DNA of 64,000 nt, taken from positions 186,001-250,000 of the forward strand of contig NZ_JASVWF010000009.1 in the NCBI RefSeq assembly GCF_030286555.1. The letters are read 5' to 3'. Below the pieces are notes generated by a model. It worked only from the letters and a program-made list of their open reading frames with translations. It had not been told where the DNA came from and did not search any database. Position numbers and translations under genes: made by a program. Each line of letters opens with the position of its first letter. The first letter of the stretch is position 1. Source of the stretch: Actinomycetospora termitidis. GTDB taxonomy: Bacteria > Actinomycetota > Actinomycetes > Mycobacteriales > Pseudonocardiaceae. Shown here in pieces: positions 1 to 8,623 of this stretch.

Positions 1-1047
1 GGCGCAGCCGGTAGCCGTCCAGGCCGGCCTCCTGCCAGGAGACGAGCAGGTCCGCGAGGGCGGAGGGCGTGGTCGCGAGGACGGCGGCGTCGCTCGACAC
101 CGGGTCGATCGCGTCGAGGCGCTCGAGCCGCTCGCGGGCCTCGTCGTCGGTGTCCGCGAGCAGGACGACCAGGTCGGCGAGGATCCGGAGCGGCTCCTCG
201 CGAGCGGTCTCGCCCTCGATCTCCCGGACCCGCCCGACGATCCCGCGGGCCTCGTGCGCGTCGTGCGGGGTGACGAACAGGACGTCCCCGCCCCGGGCGG
301 CGAGGCGGTACGGCTCGTCGCCGTGGCCGAGGGAGACGACGAGGGGTTGTCCCTGCGGCGGTCGCGGCACGATCGACGGCCCGCGGACCGAGAACTGCTC
401 GCCGACGAAGTCGACGTGGTGCAGCTTGGCGCGGTCGAGGAACCTCCCGGAGGTCACGTCGCGGATCTCGGCGTCGTCCTCCCAGGAGTCCCAGAGCCGC
501 CGGACCACCTCGATCGCGTCGGTGGCCTCGCCGAACAGCTCGGCGACCAGGGCCTTCGCCGCCGGCGTGTCCAGCTCGTCGCGGCGTAGCCCGGCGATCG
601 TCCGGCGCCCGAAGTGTGCGGCCTCGTCGGGACGGACGGAGGTCTGGACCCGCCAGCCGGCGCGGCCGCGGGAGTCGTGGTCGAGGGTGGCCAGCGCCGA
701 GGCGACGTGGAACGGCTCGGTGTGCGTGGTCGTGACGGTCGGGACGAGCCCGATCCGGCTGGTCAGCGGCGCGACGAACGCGGCGATCAGCTCGGCGTCG
801 AGGCGGCCCTGCAGGCGGTCGGTGCGGCGCTCCGGCTCGGCGAGGTGGTCGCCGGACTGCAGGCCGAGGGCGTCCTCGATCGTGACGAGGTCGAGCAGGC
901 CGCGCTCGGCGGTGCGCACGAGGTCGGTCCAGTACCGGGCCGAGAACAGCTGGTCAGGGCGGGCGCCGGGTTCGCGCCAGGCGGCGGGGTGCCAGCCCGC
1001 ACCGTCGAGGGCGACGGCGACGTGCAGCGGCAGGGGTGATCCAGACA
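1..1047 (-). CDS. LLM-class flavin-dependent monooxygenase, C-terminus cut off by the window edge
   Basis: Translating from the ATG at 1047 gives about 349 codons open to base 1, so the C-terminal end lies outside the window. The protein begins MSGSPLPLHVAVALDGAGWH and has the layout of bacterial luciferase-like enzymes of the nitrilotriacetate/dibenzothiophene-sulfone monooxygenase group: an early strand with VTIEDALGL, then RIGLVPTVTTTHTEPFHVA, then the flavin-site stretch DHDSRGRAGWRVQTS. These enzymes use FMNH2 made by a partner reductase and O2. A cysteine-rich leader peptide lies about 50 bases upstream, which suggests a sulfur-related substrate; the substrate itself cannot be read from sequence. 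Confidence 0.85.
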
Positions 1048-1096
1048 TGGGGTACCGCGCTCCTGGGATGGAGGGGGAGATGGTCCGTCGGGCTGG

Positions 1097-1198
1097 TCAG
1101 GCCGGACAGACCGCGCTGGCGACCCGCTGCAGGTCGACGTGGCGGCGGTAGCTCCCACGGTGCTGACAGCCCAGGACGGCGTCCCGCTCCGTGCGCAT
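1097..1198 (-). CDS. HVDL-type cysteine leader peptide (leader 1)
   Basis: A 33-codon reading frame ends RRHVDLQRVASAVCPA and has Cys at residues 11 and 31. GGAGGA lies four bases before the ATG. The motif R-R-H-V-D-L-x-R-V-x-S-A-x-C matches the short actinobacterial ORFs usually annotated 'putative leader peptide' next to sulfur genes. It stops 50 bases before the flavin monooxygenase that runs off the left edge. The inferred role is to measure Cys-tRNA supply through ribosome stalling near the C-terminal Cys and so control the downstream gene. Confidence 0.8.
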   Translation of the reverse strand: MRTERDAVLGCQHRGSYRRHVDLQRVASAVCPA

Positions 1199-1302
1199 CG
1201 CGTCCTCCATCGGTCCTGGCATGAGCACCCACGCCCGTGGTCGGGGGGTTGCTGCGGCGTCAGGGAGCCAGGTCTCTCGGCCGCTCGGGATGGCTGAGGA
1301 GG

Positions 1303-1333
1303 ACTCTAGGAAGCCGGACCCGTGACCTGTCAA
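1303..1333 (-). promoter_or_regulatory. Probable sigma-70-type promoter for leader 1 and the monooxygenase
   Basis: On the minus strand TTGACA (1333-1328) is followed after 19 bases by TAGAGT (1308-1303). The spacer is slightly long. Transcription would start near 1296, giving an untranslated leader of about 100 bases before leader peptide 1. No other feature was found between 1199 and 1442. Confidence 0.45.
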
Positions 1334-1442
1334 CCGTGCTCAGATCACACCGGAGCGGATCGTGCACGCACGGTGGTCGTCCTCGCCGGAGATCTCACGG
1401 ACCGTGCCGGCGGGCCCTCGTCGCGGTCCGGCGAGATCGTCG

Positions 1443-2216
1443 CTAGGGCGATGACGGTCCTCGCTCGTCGGCGGGCAGGAGCACCAGGACGGAGGCCTCC
1501 GCCGCGTCGGCCGACCCCGCCTCGCCGAGCAGGAACGCCTCGCGATCGGCCCCGTCGACCCGCACCCGAGGGCGGCCGAAGGCGCCCACCGCCCGACACT
1601 CCCACAGCGGGGCGAGCCCCGGGGCCGCGGCGCGGGCGCCGGCGCGGACCTGCCCGACCCGTGCGTCGTCCCCCAGCAGGTTCCCCACCATGCGCAGCCG
1701 ACGCGCGACGGCGGTGACGAGCTCCGCCACGTCGTCCTCACGGTCGAGCAGCATCCCGAGCAGCGCCCGGTCGGTCGACGGACCGAACACGTCGTCCCAG
1801 ACCCTATTCGTCGCCCGGACGTCCAGCCGCTCGTCGAGGAGGGCGGCGGGGTGGGACGACCAGCTCGCGAGCAGCGGCCGCAGCGCCTCCGGACCCGACA
1901 CGGGGATCGCCGGAGGGCGGGACAGCGCCCGCAGGTGCCCGCGCCCGACGTCGTCGAGACCCAGTACCCGCCCGACCGCGTCGACGACCTGCTCGGACGC
2001 CGCGACCCGGCCCTGCTCGAGCCACGTGTACCAGGTGACCCCGACCCCGGCGAGCGCCGCGACCTCCTCGCGTCGCAGTCCCGGGGCGCGCCGCCGGTCG
2101 CCCGTCGGGAGCCCGACCTGGCCCGGGCGGACCAGGTCGCGGTAGGCGCGCACGCAGCGGCCGAGTTCCCGACGACGGGCCTCGGTGGCCGAGCCTGTCA
2201 CCGTCGGTACCAGCAT
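1443..2216 (-). CDS. XRE-type helix-turn-helix regulator with MmyB-like ligand-binding domain
   Basis: 257 aa. An N-terminal helix-turn-helix (about residues 20-85) contains APGLRREEVAALAGVGVTWY and TWLEQGR, the signature of the actinobacterial MmyB-type regulators. The C-terminal half (about 100-250) is the PAS-like MmyB ligand-binding domain. The family is mostly repressors of divergently transcribed oxidoreductases. The ATG at 2216 faces the GTG of the flavin oxidoreductase at 2264 across 47 bp, so control of that gene and autoregulation are the likely roles. The inducer is unknown. Confidence 0.85.
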   Translation of the reverse strand: MLVPTVTGSATEARRRELGRCVRAYRDLVRPGQVGLPTGDRRRAPGLRREEVAALAGVGVTWYTWLEQGRVAASEQVVDAVGRVLGLDDVGRGHLRALSRPPAIPVSGPEALRPLLASWSSHPAALLDERLDVRATNRVWDDVFGPSTDRALLGMLLDREDDVAELVTAVARRLRMVGNLLGDDARVGQVRAGARAAAPGLAPLWECRAVGAFGRPRVRVDGADREAFLLGEAGSADAAEASVLVLLPADERGPSSP

Positions 2217-2263
2217 CGGCGGGCTCCTGGTTCCGCCGCGGGTCGCGCCCGCAGCCTGCTCGG

Positions 2264-3205
2264 GTGATCGGTATCGGAGTGAACATCGCGGCCGGGCTCT
2301 CGGGCAACGTCCCCGTCGTCGACGAGCTCGCCACGCGGGCCCGGGCGGTCGAGGGCGCCGGCCTGGACACCCTGTGGCTGCCGCAGGGCTACGGCTTCGA
2401 CGCGCTCACGGCGTACGGGGCGATCGCCCGGGAGACCTCGCGGGTGGAGCTGGGGGCGTCGGTGGTCGTGGTCCAGCCGCGGCACCCCCGCGTCGTCGCC
2501 GCGCAGGCGCAGACGGTGCAGGCCGCGTCGCACGGGCGGTTCACGCTCGGCCTCGGCGTCAGCCACCCCGGTCTCCTGGAGATCTACGGCCTGCCGTTCG
2601 TGCGGCCGGTCGCGGCGCTACGGGCCCACCTCGACGTCCTGGAACCGCTCCTGGACGGCCGGTCCGTGCCCGGCACGAGCGGCCCCGGATCGACCCCGGC
2701 GGACACCGACGTACCCGGCGCCGAGCCCCGCACCCCGGTGCTGCTCGGCGCGCTGGGCCCGGTGATGCTGGCGCTCGCGGGGGAGCGCGCGTCGGGGACG
2801 ATCACCTTCCTGTGTGGGCCGCGCACCATCGGTGATCACGTCGTGCCGCACCTGTCGCGGGCAACGGCCGGGCGGCCACGCCGGGTCGTCGTCGGGGTCC
2901 CGGTCGCGGTCACGGCGGAACCGGAGCGGGTGCGGGCCGAGGTCGCCGGGGAGTACGAGGCGCTGGGGCGCCTGCCGTCCTACGCGGCCACGCTCGAGCG
3001 CGACGGGTTCGCGACCCCGGGCGACATCGCGATCGCCGGCGACGAGGACGACGTGGCGGCCGGCATCGCGCGCTACGCCGACGCGGGTGCCACCGACCTC
3101 AACGTCAGCCTCGTCGGGACGCCGGTGGAGCGGGAGCGCACGCTCGCCGCACTGGGGTCGTGGCGCCGGGGCCTGGTGAGGACGGGAGCAGGCGTGTCAG
3201 AGTGA
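2264..3205 (+). CDS. LLM-class F420/FMN-dependent oxidoreductase
   Basis: 313 aa from a GTG start. The protein is a luciferase-like TIM barrel: IGIGVNIAAGLSG at the first strand, then ARAVEGAGLDTLWLPQGYG, then VELGASVVVVQPRHPRVVA and GRFTLGLGVSHPG at the cofactor end. The length of about 310 aa and the motif order fit the F420-dependent LLM subfamily better than the SsuD group. It is divergent from an MmyB-type regulator, and its stop TGA (3203-3205) lies five bases before the GTG of leader peptide 2. The substrate is unknown. Confidence 0.8.
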   Translation: MIGIGVNIAAGLSGNVPVVDELATRARAVEGAGLDTLWLPQGYGFDALTAYGAIARETSRVELGASVVVVQPRHPRVVAAQAQTVQAASHGRFTLGLGVSHPGLLEIYGLPFVRPVAALRAHLDVLEPLLDGRSVPGTSGPGSTPADTDVPGAEPRTPVLLGALGPVMLALAGERASGTITFLCGPRTIGDHVVPHLSRATAGRPRRVVVGVPVAVTAEPERVRAEVAGEYEALGRLPSYAATLERDGFATPGDIAIAGDEDDVAAGIARYADAGATDLNVSLVGTPVERERTLAALGSWRRGLVRTGAGVSE

Positions 3206-3210
3206 GGGGC

Positions 3211-3294
3211 GTGACGGGACCCGGATCGCGACTCGTGCGCCGCACGTACGTCGATCTGCTGCGCGTCGTCTCCGCGGGGTGTCCGGCGAGCTGA
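3211..3294 (+). CDS. HVDL-type cysteine leader peptide (leader 2)
   Basis: A 27-codon frame starts GTG at 3211 and carries [19 protein letters not shown] at its C-terminus, with Tyr in place of the usual His. The purine-rich AGTGAGGGG around the stop of the upstream gene can serve as its ribosome site, so translation may be coupled to the oxidoreductase that ends five bases earlier. The genes downstream are a small protein of unknown function at 3345 and an LLM oxidoreductase at 3683. Confidence 0.75.
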   Translation: MTGPGSRLVRRTYVDLLRVVSAGCPAS

Positions 3295-3344
3295 GCTCGC
3301 CGTCCGTCCCCGGCCCGCTCGGGCCGCCCCCGTGAGGAACACCC

Positions 3345-3686
3345 GTGCGCACCTCCGCCACCCCTGCCGTCACACCCGTGTCCACCGAACCCGTCGTCGT
3401 CGTGCCGACGCGCCGCCGGACCCCGGCGCGCGACCCGCTCGCACGGGCCGTCACCGCCGCCGTCCGCGAGCTGCGCAGCACCGAGTCCGAGGGGCTGCGG
3501 GAACGCTGGGAGCGGTGCCGCCGCGTCGAGATCGCGCTGCGGGCCGCGCTCGAGAAGCAGCTGGTCCTCGGGCCGTCGGACGCCGTCCCCGCCGTCACGA
3601 TCGCCTGCGCCTACCTCACCGCGACCGACGTCGAGGAGGCCTACGCGGCCCTGCTGGTCGCGGCGGACCGGGTGTGCGGCCGATGA
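3345..3686 (+). CDS. Small charged protein of unknown function
   Basis: 113 aa from GTG 3345, with GTGAGGA upstream. The first 35 residues are Pro/Val/Thr-rich and look disordered. The rest is helical and charged ([20 protein letters not shown] and a second helix near residue 65-80). There is no signal peptide or membrane segment. I do not recognise the family. The stop overlaps the ATG of the next gene (ATGA at 3683-3686), so the two are translationally coupled, and both lie behind leader peptide 2. A role tied to the LLM enzyme is plausible but unproven. Confidence 0.7.
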   Translation: MRTSATPAVTPVSTEPVVVVPTRRRTPARDPLARAVTAAVRELRSTESEGLRERWERCRRVEIALRAALEKQLVLGPSDAVPAVTIACAYLTATDVEEAYAALLVAADRVCGR

Positions 3687-4825
3687 GTCCCGCCGTCCCG
3701 CTCTCGGTGCTCGACCTCGGCCCGGTCCCGGCCGGCGGCACCGCGGCCGACGCCCTGCGGAACACGATCGACCTCGCTCGTGCCGCGGAGGCCGCGGGCT
3801 ATCGGCGCTACTGGCTGGCCGAACACCACCTGAACCCGGGCGTCGCCTCGGCGTCGACCCCGGTGCTGGCCGGGATGGTGGCGAGCGCGACCTCCTCGAT
3901 CCGCGTCGGGTCCGGCGCGGTGCAGATGCCGCTGACCCCGCCGCTGCAGATCGCGGAGCAGTTCGGCACCGTCGCCGCGGTGCACCCGGGGCGGGTCGAC
4001 CTGGGGCTCGGGCGGTTCGACATCCACAAGATCCTGGCGATGATCCGGGCGCGCGCGGCGCCGCCCGCGGACGCACCGCCCCCGCCGCCGTCGCGCTACG
4101 TCGATGGCCTGCTCATCCCCAGCCCGGGCCGGGTGCCGGGGGCGGACCTGTCGACGTTCGCCTCGCTCGCCGAGCGCTTCGGGATCGACGGCGACGCCCC
4201 CGACCACCGCGAGCAGGTGCTCGAGATCCTCTCTTACCTGCGCGGCACCGCGGCGCGCGACGACGGCACGCCGCTGCACGCGCTGCCGGCGGAGGGCGCG
4301 GACCTCGACGTGTGGATCCTCGGGTCGAGCCCGGGCGTGAGCGCGCGGACGGCGGGGGAGCTGGGCCTGCCGTTCGCGGTCAACTACCACACGCTCCCGA
4401 CGACGGTCCTCGAGACGGTGGCCGCGTACCGGGAGGCGTTCCGGCCCTCGGAGCGCCTGGACCGGCCGCACGTGATGGTGTCCGCGGACGTGGTGGTCGC
4501 GGACTCCGACGCCGCCGCCCGCGAGCTGGCGTCCCCGTACGGCCAGTGGGTCCTCGACATCCGCACCGGGCGCGGCGCGCACCCGTACGTGACGCCGGCG
4601 CAGGCACGGTCGCGGCGCTGGTCCGACGCCGAGCGGACGGGCGTGGCCGACCGGGTGGAGACGCAGTTCGTCGGCTCGCCGTGCACGGTCCGGGCCGGGC
4701 TGCGGACGCTGGTGAACGCAGTGGGCGCGGACGAGCTGCTGGTCACCACGATCACCACGGAGCACGCCGACCGGGTGCGCAGCCACGAGCTGCTCGCCGA
4801 GGCCGTCGGAGCGGTGGCGGCCTGA
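3683..4825 (+). CDS. LLM-class oxidoreductase, MsnO8-like (luciferase group 1)
   Basis: 380 aa. The opening [13 protein letters not shown], then [40 protein letters not shown] and [11 protein letters not shown] are the hallmarks of the group-1 luciferase-like oxidoreductases, including MsnO8. A Pro/Ala-rich linker (about residues 112-125) interrupts the barrel after the FDIHKIL helix. The start is fixed by the ATGA overlap with the preceding small gene. It is second in a two-gene unit behind leader peptide 2 and ends 34 bases before a strong hairpin. The reaction is presumably reduced-flavin plus O2 oxidation; the substrate is not readable. Confidence 0.8.
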   Translation: MSPAVPLSVLDLGPVPAGGTAADALRNTIDLARAAEAAGYRRYWLAEHHLNPGVASASTPVLAGMVASATSSIRVGSGAVQMPLTPPLQIAEQFGTVAAVHPGRVDLGLGRFDIHKILAMIRARAAPPADAPPPPPSRYVDGLLIPSPGRVPGADLSTFASLAERFGIDGDAPDHREQVLEILSYLRGTAARDDGTPLHALPAEGADLDVWILGSSPGVSARTAGELGLPFAVNYHTLPTTVLETVAAYREAFRPSERLDRPHVMVSADVVVADSDAAARELASPYGQWVLDIRTGRGAHPYVTPAQARSRRWSDAERTGVADRVETQFVGSPCTVRAGLRTLVNAVGADELLVTTITTEHADRVRSHELLAEAVGAVAA

Positions 4826-4859
4826 CCGGGACCTGACCCGCCCCGTCGTCGGGAATCGT

Positions 4860-4907
4860 ACGAACGGGCCGTTCGTCACCTTCTTCCGTGACGAACGGCC
4901 CGCTCGT
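4860..4907. terminator. Bidirectional hairpin between convergent monooxygenase genes
   Basis: Two 20-base arms (4860-4879 and 4888-4907) pair with a single G/U-type difference around an 8-base loop (CTTCTTCC). It sits between the stop of the plus-strand oxidoreductase (4825) and the stop of the minus-strand SsuD-like gene (4927), where a terminator for both is expected. There is no U-tract, as is usual in high-GC actinobacteria. Confidence 0.8.
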
Positions 4908-4926
4908 GCCGTTCGATCACCCGGTC

Positions 4927-6099
4927 CTACCGGGCGCTGCCGGCGAACGGCACGGACGCGGCGGGGGCGTCCAGGGCGCGCGCGGCCTCGGAGCCCGCGG
5001 CCGGGGTCCACAGGCCCCGGCGGCCGAGCTCGGCCAGCGGACCCTCGCCCACCCAGTAGGCCTCCTCGAGGTGCGGGTGGCCGGAGAGGACGAACTCGGT
5101 GATGCCGAGGTCGTGGTACTCGGCGATCCGGTCGGCGACCTCGGCGTGGCTGCCGACGAGCGCCGTCCCCGCGCCGCCGCGGACGAGGCCGACGCCGGCC
5201 CACAGGTTGGGGGAGACCTCGAGGTCGGCGGCGGTCTTCGCCCCGCCGTCGTGCAGGGACCGCATGCGCTGCTGCCCGACCGACTCGCTCTTCGACAGCC
5301 CGGCCTGGACGTTCTCGATCATGTGGTCCGGGATGCCGCGCAGCAGCTCCTCGGCCTGCGCCCACGCCGCGTCGGAGGTGTCGCGGGTGATGACGTGCAG
5401 CCGGATCCCGAACCGCACCTCCCGGCCCTCCTCGGCGGCCAGCTTGCGGATCCAGGTGATCTTCTCCTGCACCTGCTCGGGCGGTTCGCCCCAGGTCAGG
5501 TACACGTCGACGTGCTTCGCGGCGACCTCGCCGGCCTTCGCCGACGACCCGCCGAAGTAGATCGGCGGCACCGGGTCTGGGACCCGCTCGAGCTTCGCCC
5601 CCTCCACGTGGACCTGCTCGCCGTCGAGGGTGACCTCCTCGCCCGCCCAGAGCCGACGGACGACGTCGAGGAACTCCCCGGTGCGGGTGTAGCGGTCGTC
5701 CTTGCCGAGGAAGTCGCCGTACGCGCGCTGCTCGGACGGCTCGCCGCCGGTCACGACGTTGACCAGCAGCCGCCCGCCGGAGTGCCGCTGGAACGTGGCG
5801 CCCATCTGCGCGGCGAGCGTGGGGGAGGTGCCGCCGGGGCGGAAGGCGACGAGGAACTTCAGCCGCTCGCTCTCGGCGGCCAGCATCGCGGTGGTCAACC
5901 AGGCGTCCTCGCACCACGCGCCGGTGGGCGTGAGCGCGCCCTCGAACCCGACCGTCTCCGCGGCGCGGGCGATCTGGGCGAGGTAGCCGAGCGAGGCCTC
6001 GCGGGGCGCCCCGGCGGCGGCGGTGCGAACGCCGTGCCCACCGCCGACCAGGCCGCGGGAGTCGCCGTAGGTGGGCAGGAACCAGTGTGCAGTGATCAT
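4927..6099 (-). CDS. ssuD: FMNH2-dependent alkanesulfonate monooxygenase (SsuD family)
   Basis: 390 aa. The N-terminus (WFLPTYGDSR), GFEGALTPTGAWCEDAW, FLVAFRPGGTSPTLAAQM, GRLLVNVVTGGEP and VPPIYFGGSSAKAGE are the ordered SsuD signatures. The family desulfonates alkanesulfonates to aldehyde and sulfite using FMNH2 from a separate reductase and O2. The ATG at 6099 follows GGAGG by six bases and overlaps the TGA of leader peptide 3 (ATGA), so its translation is probably coupled to that leader. It is not next to a transporter. The exact sulfonate is unknown. Confidence 0.85.
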   Translation of the reverse strand: MITAHWFLPTYGDSRGLVGGGHGVRTAAAGAPREASLGYLAQIARAAETVGFEGALTPTGAWCEDAWLTTAMLAAESERLKFLVAFRPGGTSPTLAAQMGATFQRHSGGRLLVNVVTGGEPSEQRAYGDFLGKDDRYTRTGEFLDVVRRLWAGEEVTLDGEQVHVEGAKLERVPDPVPPIYFGGSSAKAGEVAAKHVDVYLTWGEPPEQVQEKITWIRKLAAEEGREVRFGIRLHVITRDTSDAAWAQAEELLRGIPDHMIENVQAGLSKSESVGQQRMRSLHDGGAKTAADLEVSPNLWAGVGLVRGGAGTALVGSHAEVADRIAEYHDLGITEFVLSGHPHLEEAYWVGEGPLAELGRRGLWTPAAGSEAARALDAPAASVPFAGSAR

Positions 6100-6221
6100 G
6101 ATGAGCCTCCGGCAGGTGAGCACTTCTCCGTGTCCAGACACGGAGAAGTGCTCACCAGCCGGAGGCACATCTGGTCGACGTACCGGCGCCGCGTCAGCAG
6201 CCGCGTGTGGTCGACGGACAT
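6096..6221 (-). CDS. Extended HVDL-type leader peptide running through a palindrome (leader 3)
   Basis: A 41-codon frame reads LLTRRRYVDQMCLRL at residues 8-22 and then continues VSTSPCLDTEKCSPAGGSS, with Cys at 19, 28 and 34. Residues after the motif are encoded by the 42-bp palindrome at 6115-6156. The TGA stop overlaps the ATG of the SsuD-like gene as ATGA. Compared with the other leaders, the motif is cut short after Y-V-D and joined to the palindrome, which supplies extra Cys codons and the coupling stop. A shorter peptide ending inside the hairpin was considered, but this frame has no earlier stop. Confidence 0.6.
   Translation of the reverse strand: MSVDHTRLLTRRRYVDQMCLRLVSTSPCLDTEKCSPAGGSS
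6115..6156. repeat. Palindromic element copy 1 (20-bp arms)
   Basis: The arm GGTGAGCACTTCTCCGTGTC (6115-6134) and its exact reverse complement (6137-6156) are separated by two bases. Outside the arms, GCCTCCGGC-like flanks are mirrored on both sides. It belongs to the same family as 11072-11119, 17183-17228 and 59367-59412. Here it lies inside leader peptide 3, and as RNA it would form a very stable hairpin just before the SsuD-like start. Confidence 0.85.
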
Positions 6222-6276
6222 GGACGACCATCCTCCGGTCGACGGGCGGACCCGACAACCGGAGGTGATCAGCGAG

Positions 6277-6792
6277 TCAGGCCTGCGCGGACTCGGACCG
6301 CTTCGGCAGCTTCCAGTCCGGGCGCACCCAGTGGCAGGTGTAGCCCCACGGCTGGCGGAGCAGGTAGTCCTGGTGCTCCGGCTCGGCCTCCCAGAAGTCG
6401 CCGGCCGGCTTCACCTCGGTGACGACCTTGCCGGGCCAGAGACCGGAGGCGTCCACGTCGGCGATGGTGTCCTCCGCGATGGCGCGCTGCTCGTCGGAGG
6501 TGTAATAGATCGCCGAACGGTAGCTGCGGCCGACGTCGTTGCCCTGACGGTTCTTCGTCGTCGGGTCGTGGATCTGGAAGAAGAACTCGAGGATCTCGCG
6601 GTAGGAGATCTTCTCGGGGTCGAACACGACCTCGACGGCCTCGGCGTGGTCGCCGTGGTTGCGGTACGTGGCGTTCGGGACGTCCCCGCCCGAGTAGCCG
6701 ACGCGGCTGGAGATCACGCCGGGACGGCGGCGGAGCAGGTCCTGGGCGCCCCAGAAGCAGCCGCCGGCGAGGATCGCGGTCTCGGTGGCCAT
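6277..6792 (-). CDS. msrA: Peptide-methionine (S)-S-oxide reductase MsrA
   Basis: 171 aa from ATG 6792. The catalytic motif GCFWG with Cys12 lies at the N-terminus, followed by [20 protein letters not shown] and [10 protein letters not shown], all typical of MsrA. It reduces methionine-S-sulfoxide in proteins using thioredoxin. The start was chosen over upstream in-frame codons because it places GCFWG at the usual distance and has a purine-rich GAGAAGGGG upstream. The gene is alone, with an Lsr2-like gene upstream and leader peptide 3 downstream on the same strand. Confidence 0.95.
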   Translation of the reverse strand: MATETAILAGGCFWGAQDLLRRRPGVISSRVGYSGGDVPNATYRNHGDHAEAVEVVFDPEKISYREILEFFFQIHDPTTKNRQGNDVGRSYRSAIYYTSDEQRAIAEDTIADVDASGLWPGKVVTEVKPAGDFWEAEPEHQDYLLRQPWGYTCHWVRPDWKLPKRSESAQA

Positions 6793-6854
6793 GTGTGTGG
6801 CTCCCCTTCTCTCGGTTGCATCGGGCACAACGGTCCCGGCCCGGTGAACCTTCC

Positions 6855-7049
6855 CTATTCGCGGGTCTGACGACGCCGGTACTGGTCGACGATCCCGGGC
6901 GGCAGCGGGCCGTTCTTCGGCACCGGCAGCCCCTTGTCACGGGCCCACATCCGGGCCGCCTCGACCCAGCCGGCGACGGTGCCGGCGCGGGCGTTCTCGT
7001 GGTCGTCCCGACGCGGCAGGGGGCGTGTGGGTTCACGGGCCTCGGTCAT
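6855..7049 (-). CDS. Small Lsr2 C-terminal-domain-like DNA-binding protein
   Basis: 64 aa from ATG 7049 (GGAGG eight bases upstream; a GTG nine bases earlier would overlap that site). The C-terminal half, [20 protein letters not shown] followed by [10 protein letters not shown], matches the DNA-binding half of Lsr2 (W-A-x-x-x-G-x-x-V-x-x-x-G-x-[IL]-P-x-x-[IV]). The oligomerisation half of Lsr2 is missing. The likely role is AT-preferring nucleoid or regulatory DNA binding. No partner is evident nearby. Confidence 0.7.
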   Translation of the reverse strand: MTEAREPTRPLPRRDDHENARAGTVAGWVEAARMWARDKGLPVPKNGPLPPGIVDQYRRRQTRE

Positions 7050-7153
7050 CGTGGTCACCTCCGCAGGGCACGACCTCGTCGTCGTGCCGGTCCTGGCGTA
7101 CCCCTGTGCGACGGATCACACAACTCGGGTCGCCCGGATGCGGGCCCCGGCCC

Positions 7154-8455
7154 TCACATCTCGACGGGCCGCAACTGCCGCGTCGCGATCACCGTGACCG
7201 CCGCCGTCAGGACCAGGAACCCGCACGCGAGCCACGGCGAGCCGCCGGTGACGGCGAGCAGGGAGGTGAGGATCAGCGGCGTGAGCCCGGAGGCGTAGAT
7301 GCCGCTGCCCTGGTAGACGAGCGACATGCCGGTGTAGCGGGTGCGGGCGGGGAAGAGCTCCGCGAACAGCGTGGACTCGGCCCCGGACTGGGCGCCGTAG
7401 ACCACGCCGAGCAGCAGGACGAGCACCAGGACCACCACCGGCAGCGACCCGGTCCCGAGGCCGAGGAAGGCGGGGTAGACCCCGACGCCGAACGCCACGG
7501 CCCCACCGGCGAACACGGCCTTGCGGCCGTAGCGGTCGGCGAGCCGTCCGGCGACCGGGACGACGGCGGCGCTGACCAGCCCCGCGATCGTCACCGCGAT
7601 GAGGACCTCGGTGCGGGGCATCCCGATCGTGGTGACGGCGTAGGTCAGGACGAAGACGCCCCAGGTGTTGAACGCCGCGCCCTCGGCCCAGCGCGCGAGC
7701 AGGCCCCAGCCGAGGTTGCGCCGCGACGCGGGCTCCCGGACGACGTCCACGACGGGCACGCGGGCGATGTCGGCGCTCTCCTGCATGGCCCGGAACGCCG
7801 GGGTCTCCAGCACGGCCAGGCGCACGACGAGGCCGACGACCACCAGCAGCACGCTCACGAGGAAGGCGATCCGCCAGCCCCAGGCCAGGAACGCCTGGTC
7901 GTCCATCGCGGTGCCGAGCAGCGCGAACGCGCCGGTGCCGAGGGCGAGCCCGAGCCCGAGGCCGATCTGCGGGCTGGACCCCCAGAGCCCCTTGCGCCCG
8001 GGCGGGGCGTACTCGGCGGCCATGAGCACGGCCCCGGCCCACTCGCCGCCGAGCGCGATCCCGCCGAGGACCCGGAGGACCACCAGCAGCACCGGGGCCC
8101 AGAGGCCGATCGTGGCGTACGACGGCAGGACGCCGATCAGCGCCGTCGCCACCCCGGCCAGGACCATCGTCGCGATCAGGGTCGTCTTGCGGCCGAGGCG
8201 GTCGCCGAGGTGGCCGAACAGGATCCCGCCGATCGGGCGGGCCACGAAGCCGACCGCGAAGGTCGCGAACGACAGCAGCGTCCCGACCGTCTCGTTCCCG
8301 GCCGGGAAGAACAGCTGCGGGAACACGATGCTCGCGGCGGTCGCGAACAGGAAGAAGTCGTACCACTCGATGGTGGTGCCGATGAGGGACGCGGCGAGCA
8401 CGGTCCGGGGGCGGGGCCCGGTGCGCTCGTCGATCGGGGCGTCGGTGGTCGTCAC
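7154..8455 (-). CDS. MFS transporter, metabolite:H+ symporter (MHS/ProP-like) family
   Basis: About 433 aa from GTG 8455 (GCGAGGACAGCT upstream). The start TTIEWYDFFLFATAASIVFP, the loop GHLGDRLGRKTTL between helices 2 and 3, and GGEWAGAVLMAAEYAP are typical of the MHS family of sugar-acid/osmolyte/aromatic-acid proton symporters. About twelve membrane segments are seen. It follows leader peptide 4 by about 100 bases, so an organosulfur or sulfur-linked substrate is plausible. A paralogue sits in the ssu operon at 18383-19684. Confidence 0.85.
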   Translation of the reverse strand: MTTTDAPIDERTGPRPRTVLAASLIGTTIEWYDFFLFATAASIVFPQLFFPAGNETVGTLLSFATFAVGFVARPIGGILFGHLGDRLGRKTTLIATMVLAGVATALIGVLPSYATIGLWAPVLLVVLRVLGGIALGGEWAGAVLMAAEYAPPGRKGLWGSSPQIGLGLGLALGTGAFALLGTAMDDQAFLAWGWRIAFLVSVLLVVVGLVVRLAVLETPAFRAMQESADIARVPVVDVVREPASRRNLGWGLLARWAEGAAFNTWGVFVLTYAVTTIGMPRTEVLIAVTIAGLVSAAVVPVAGRLADRYGRKAVFAGGAVAFGVGVYPAFLGLGTGSLPVVVLVLVLLLGVVYGAQSGAESTLFAELFPARTRYTGMSLVYQGSGIYASGLTPLILTSLLAVTGGSPWLACGFLVLTAAVTVIATRQLRPVEM

Positions 8456-8557
8456 AGCTGTCCTCGCAGGGTGCGGCGGGCCGGGGCGGCGCGTCCGGGA
8501 CACGGACGCGGACGTGCGCTCCCCACGGGCCGCGCACGGCGGGCGGGGAGGACGACG

Positions 8558-8623
8558 TCAGGCCGGACAGGCCTGCGAGCAGCGCCGGCCGAGGTCGACG
8601 TGACGACGCCGGATCAGCGGCAC
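8558..8623 (-). CDS. HVDL-type cysteine leader peptide (leader 4)
   Basis: A 21-codon frame (GTG 8623) reads LIRRRHVDLGRRCSQACPA after two residues. The motif spacing is that of the family, but there are two Cys, at residues 15 and 19. No clear ribosome site precedes the GTG, so a leaderless start or a different start is possible. It ends 102 bases before the MFS transporter on the same strand. Confidence 0.7.
   Translation of the reverse strand: MPLIRRRHVDLGRRCSQACPA

Noticed and set aside
3641..5917. 758-codon open frame on the minus strand
   Set aside because: It runs antisense to the MsnO8-like gene and out of frame through the SsuD-like gene, crossing the terminator hairpin; Arg-rich shadow.
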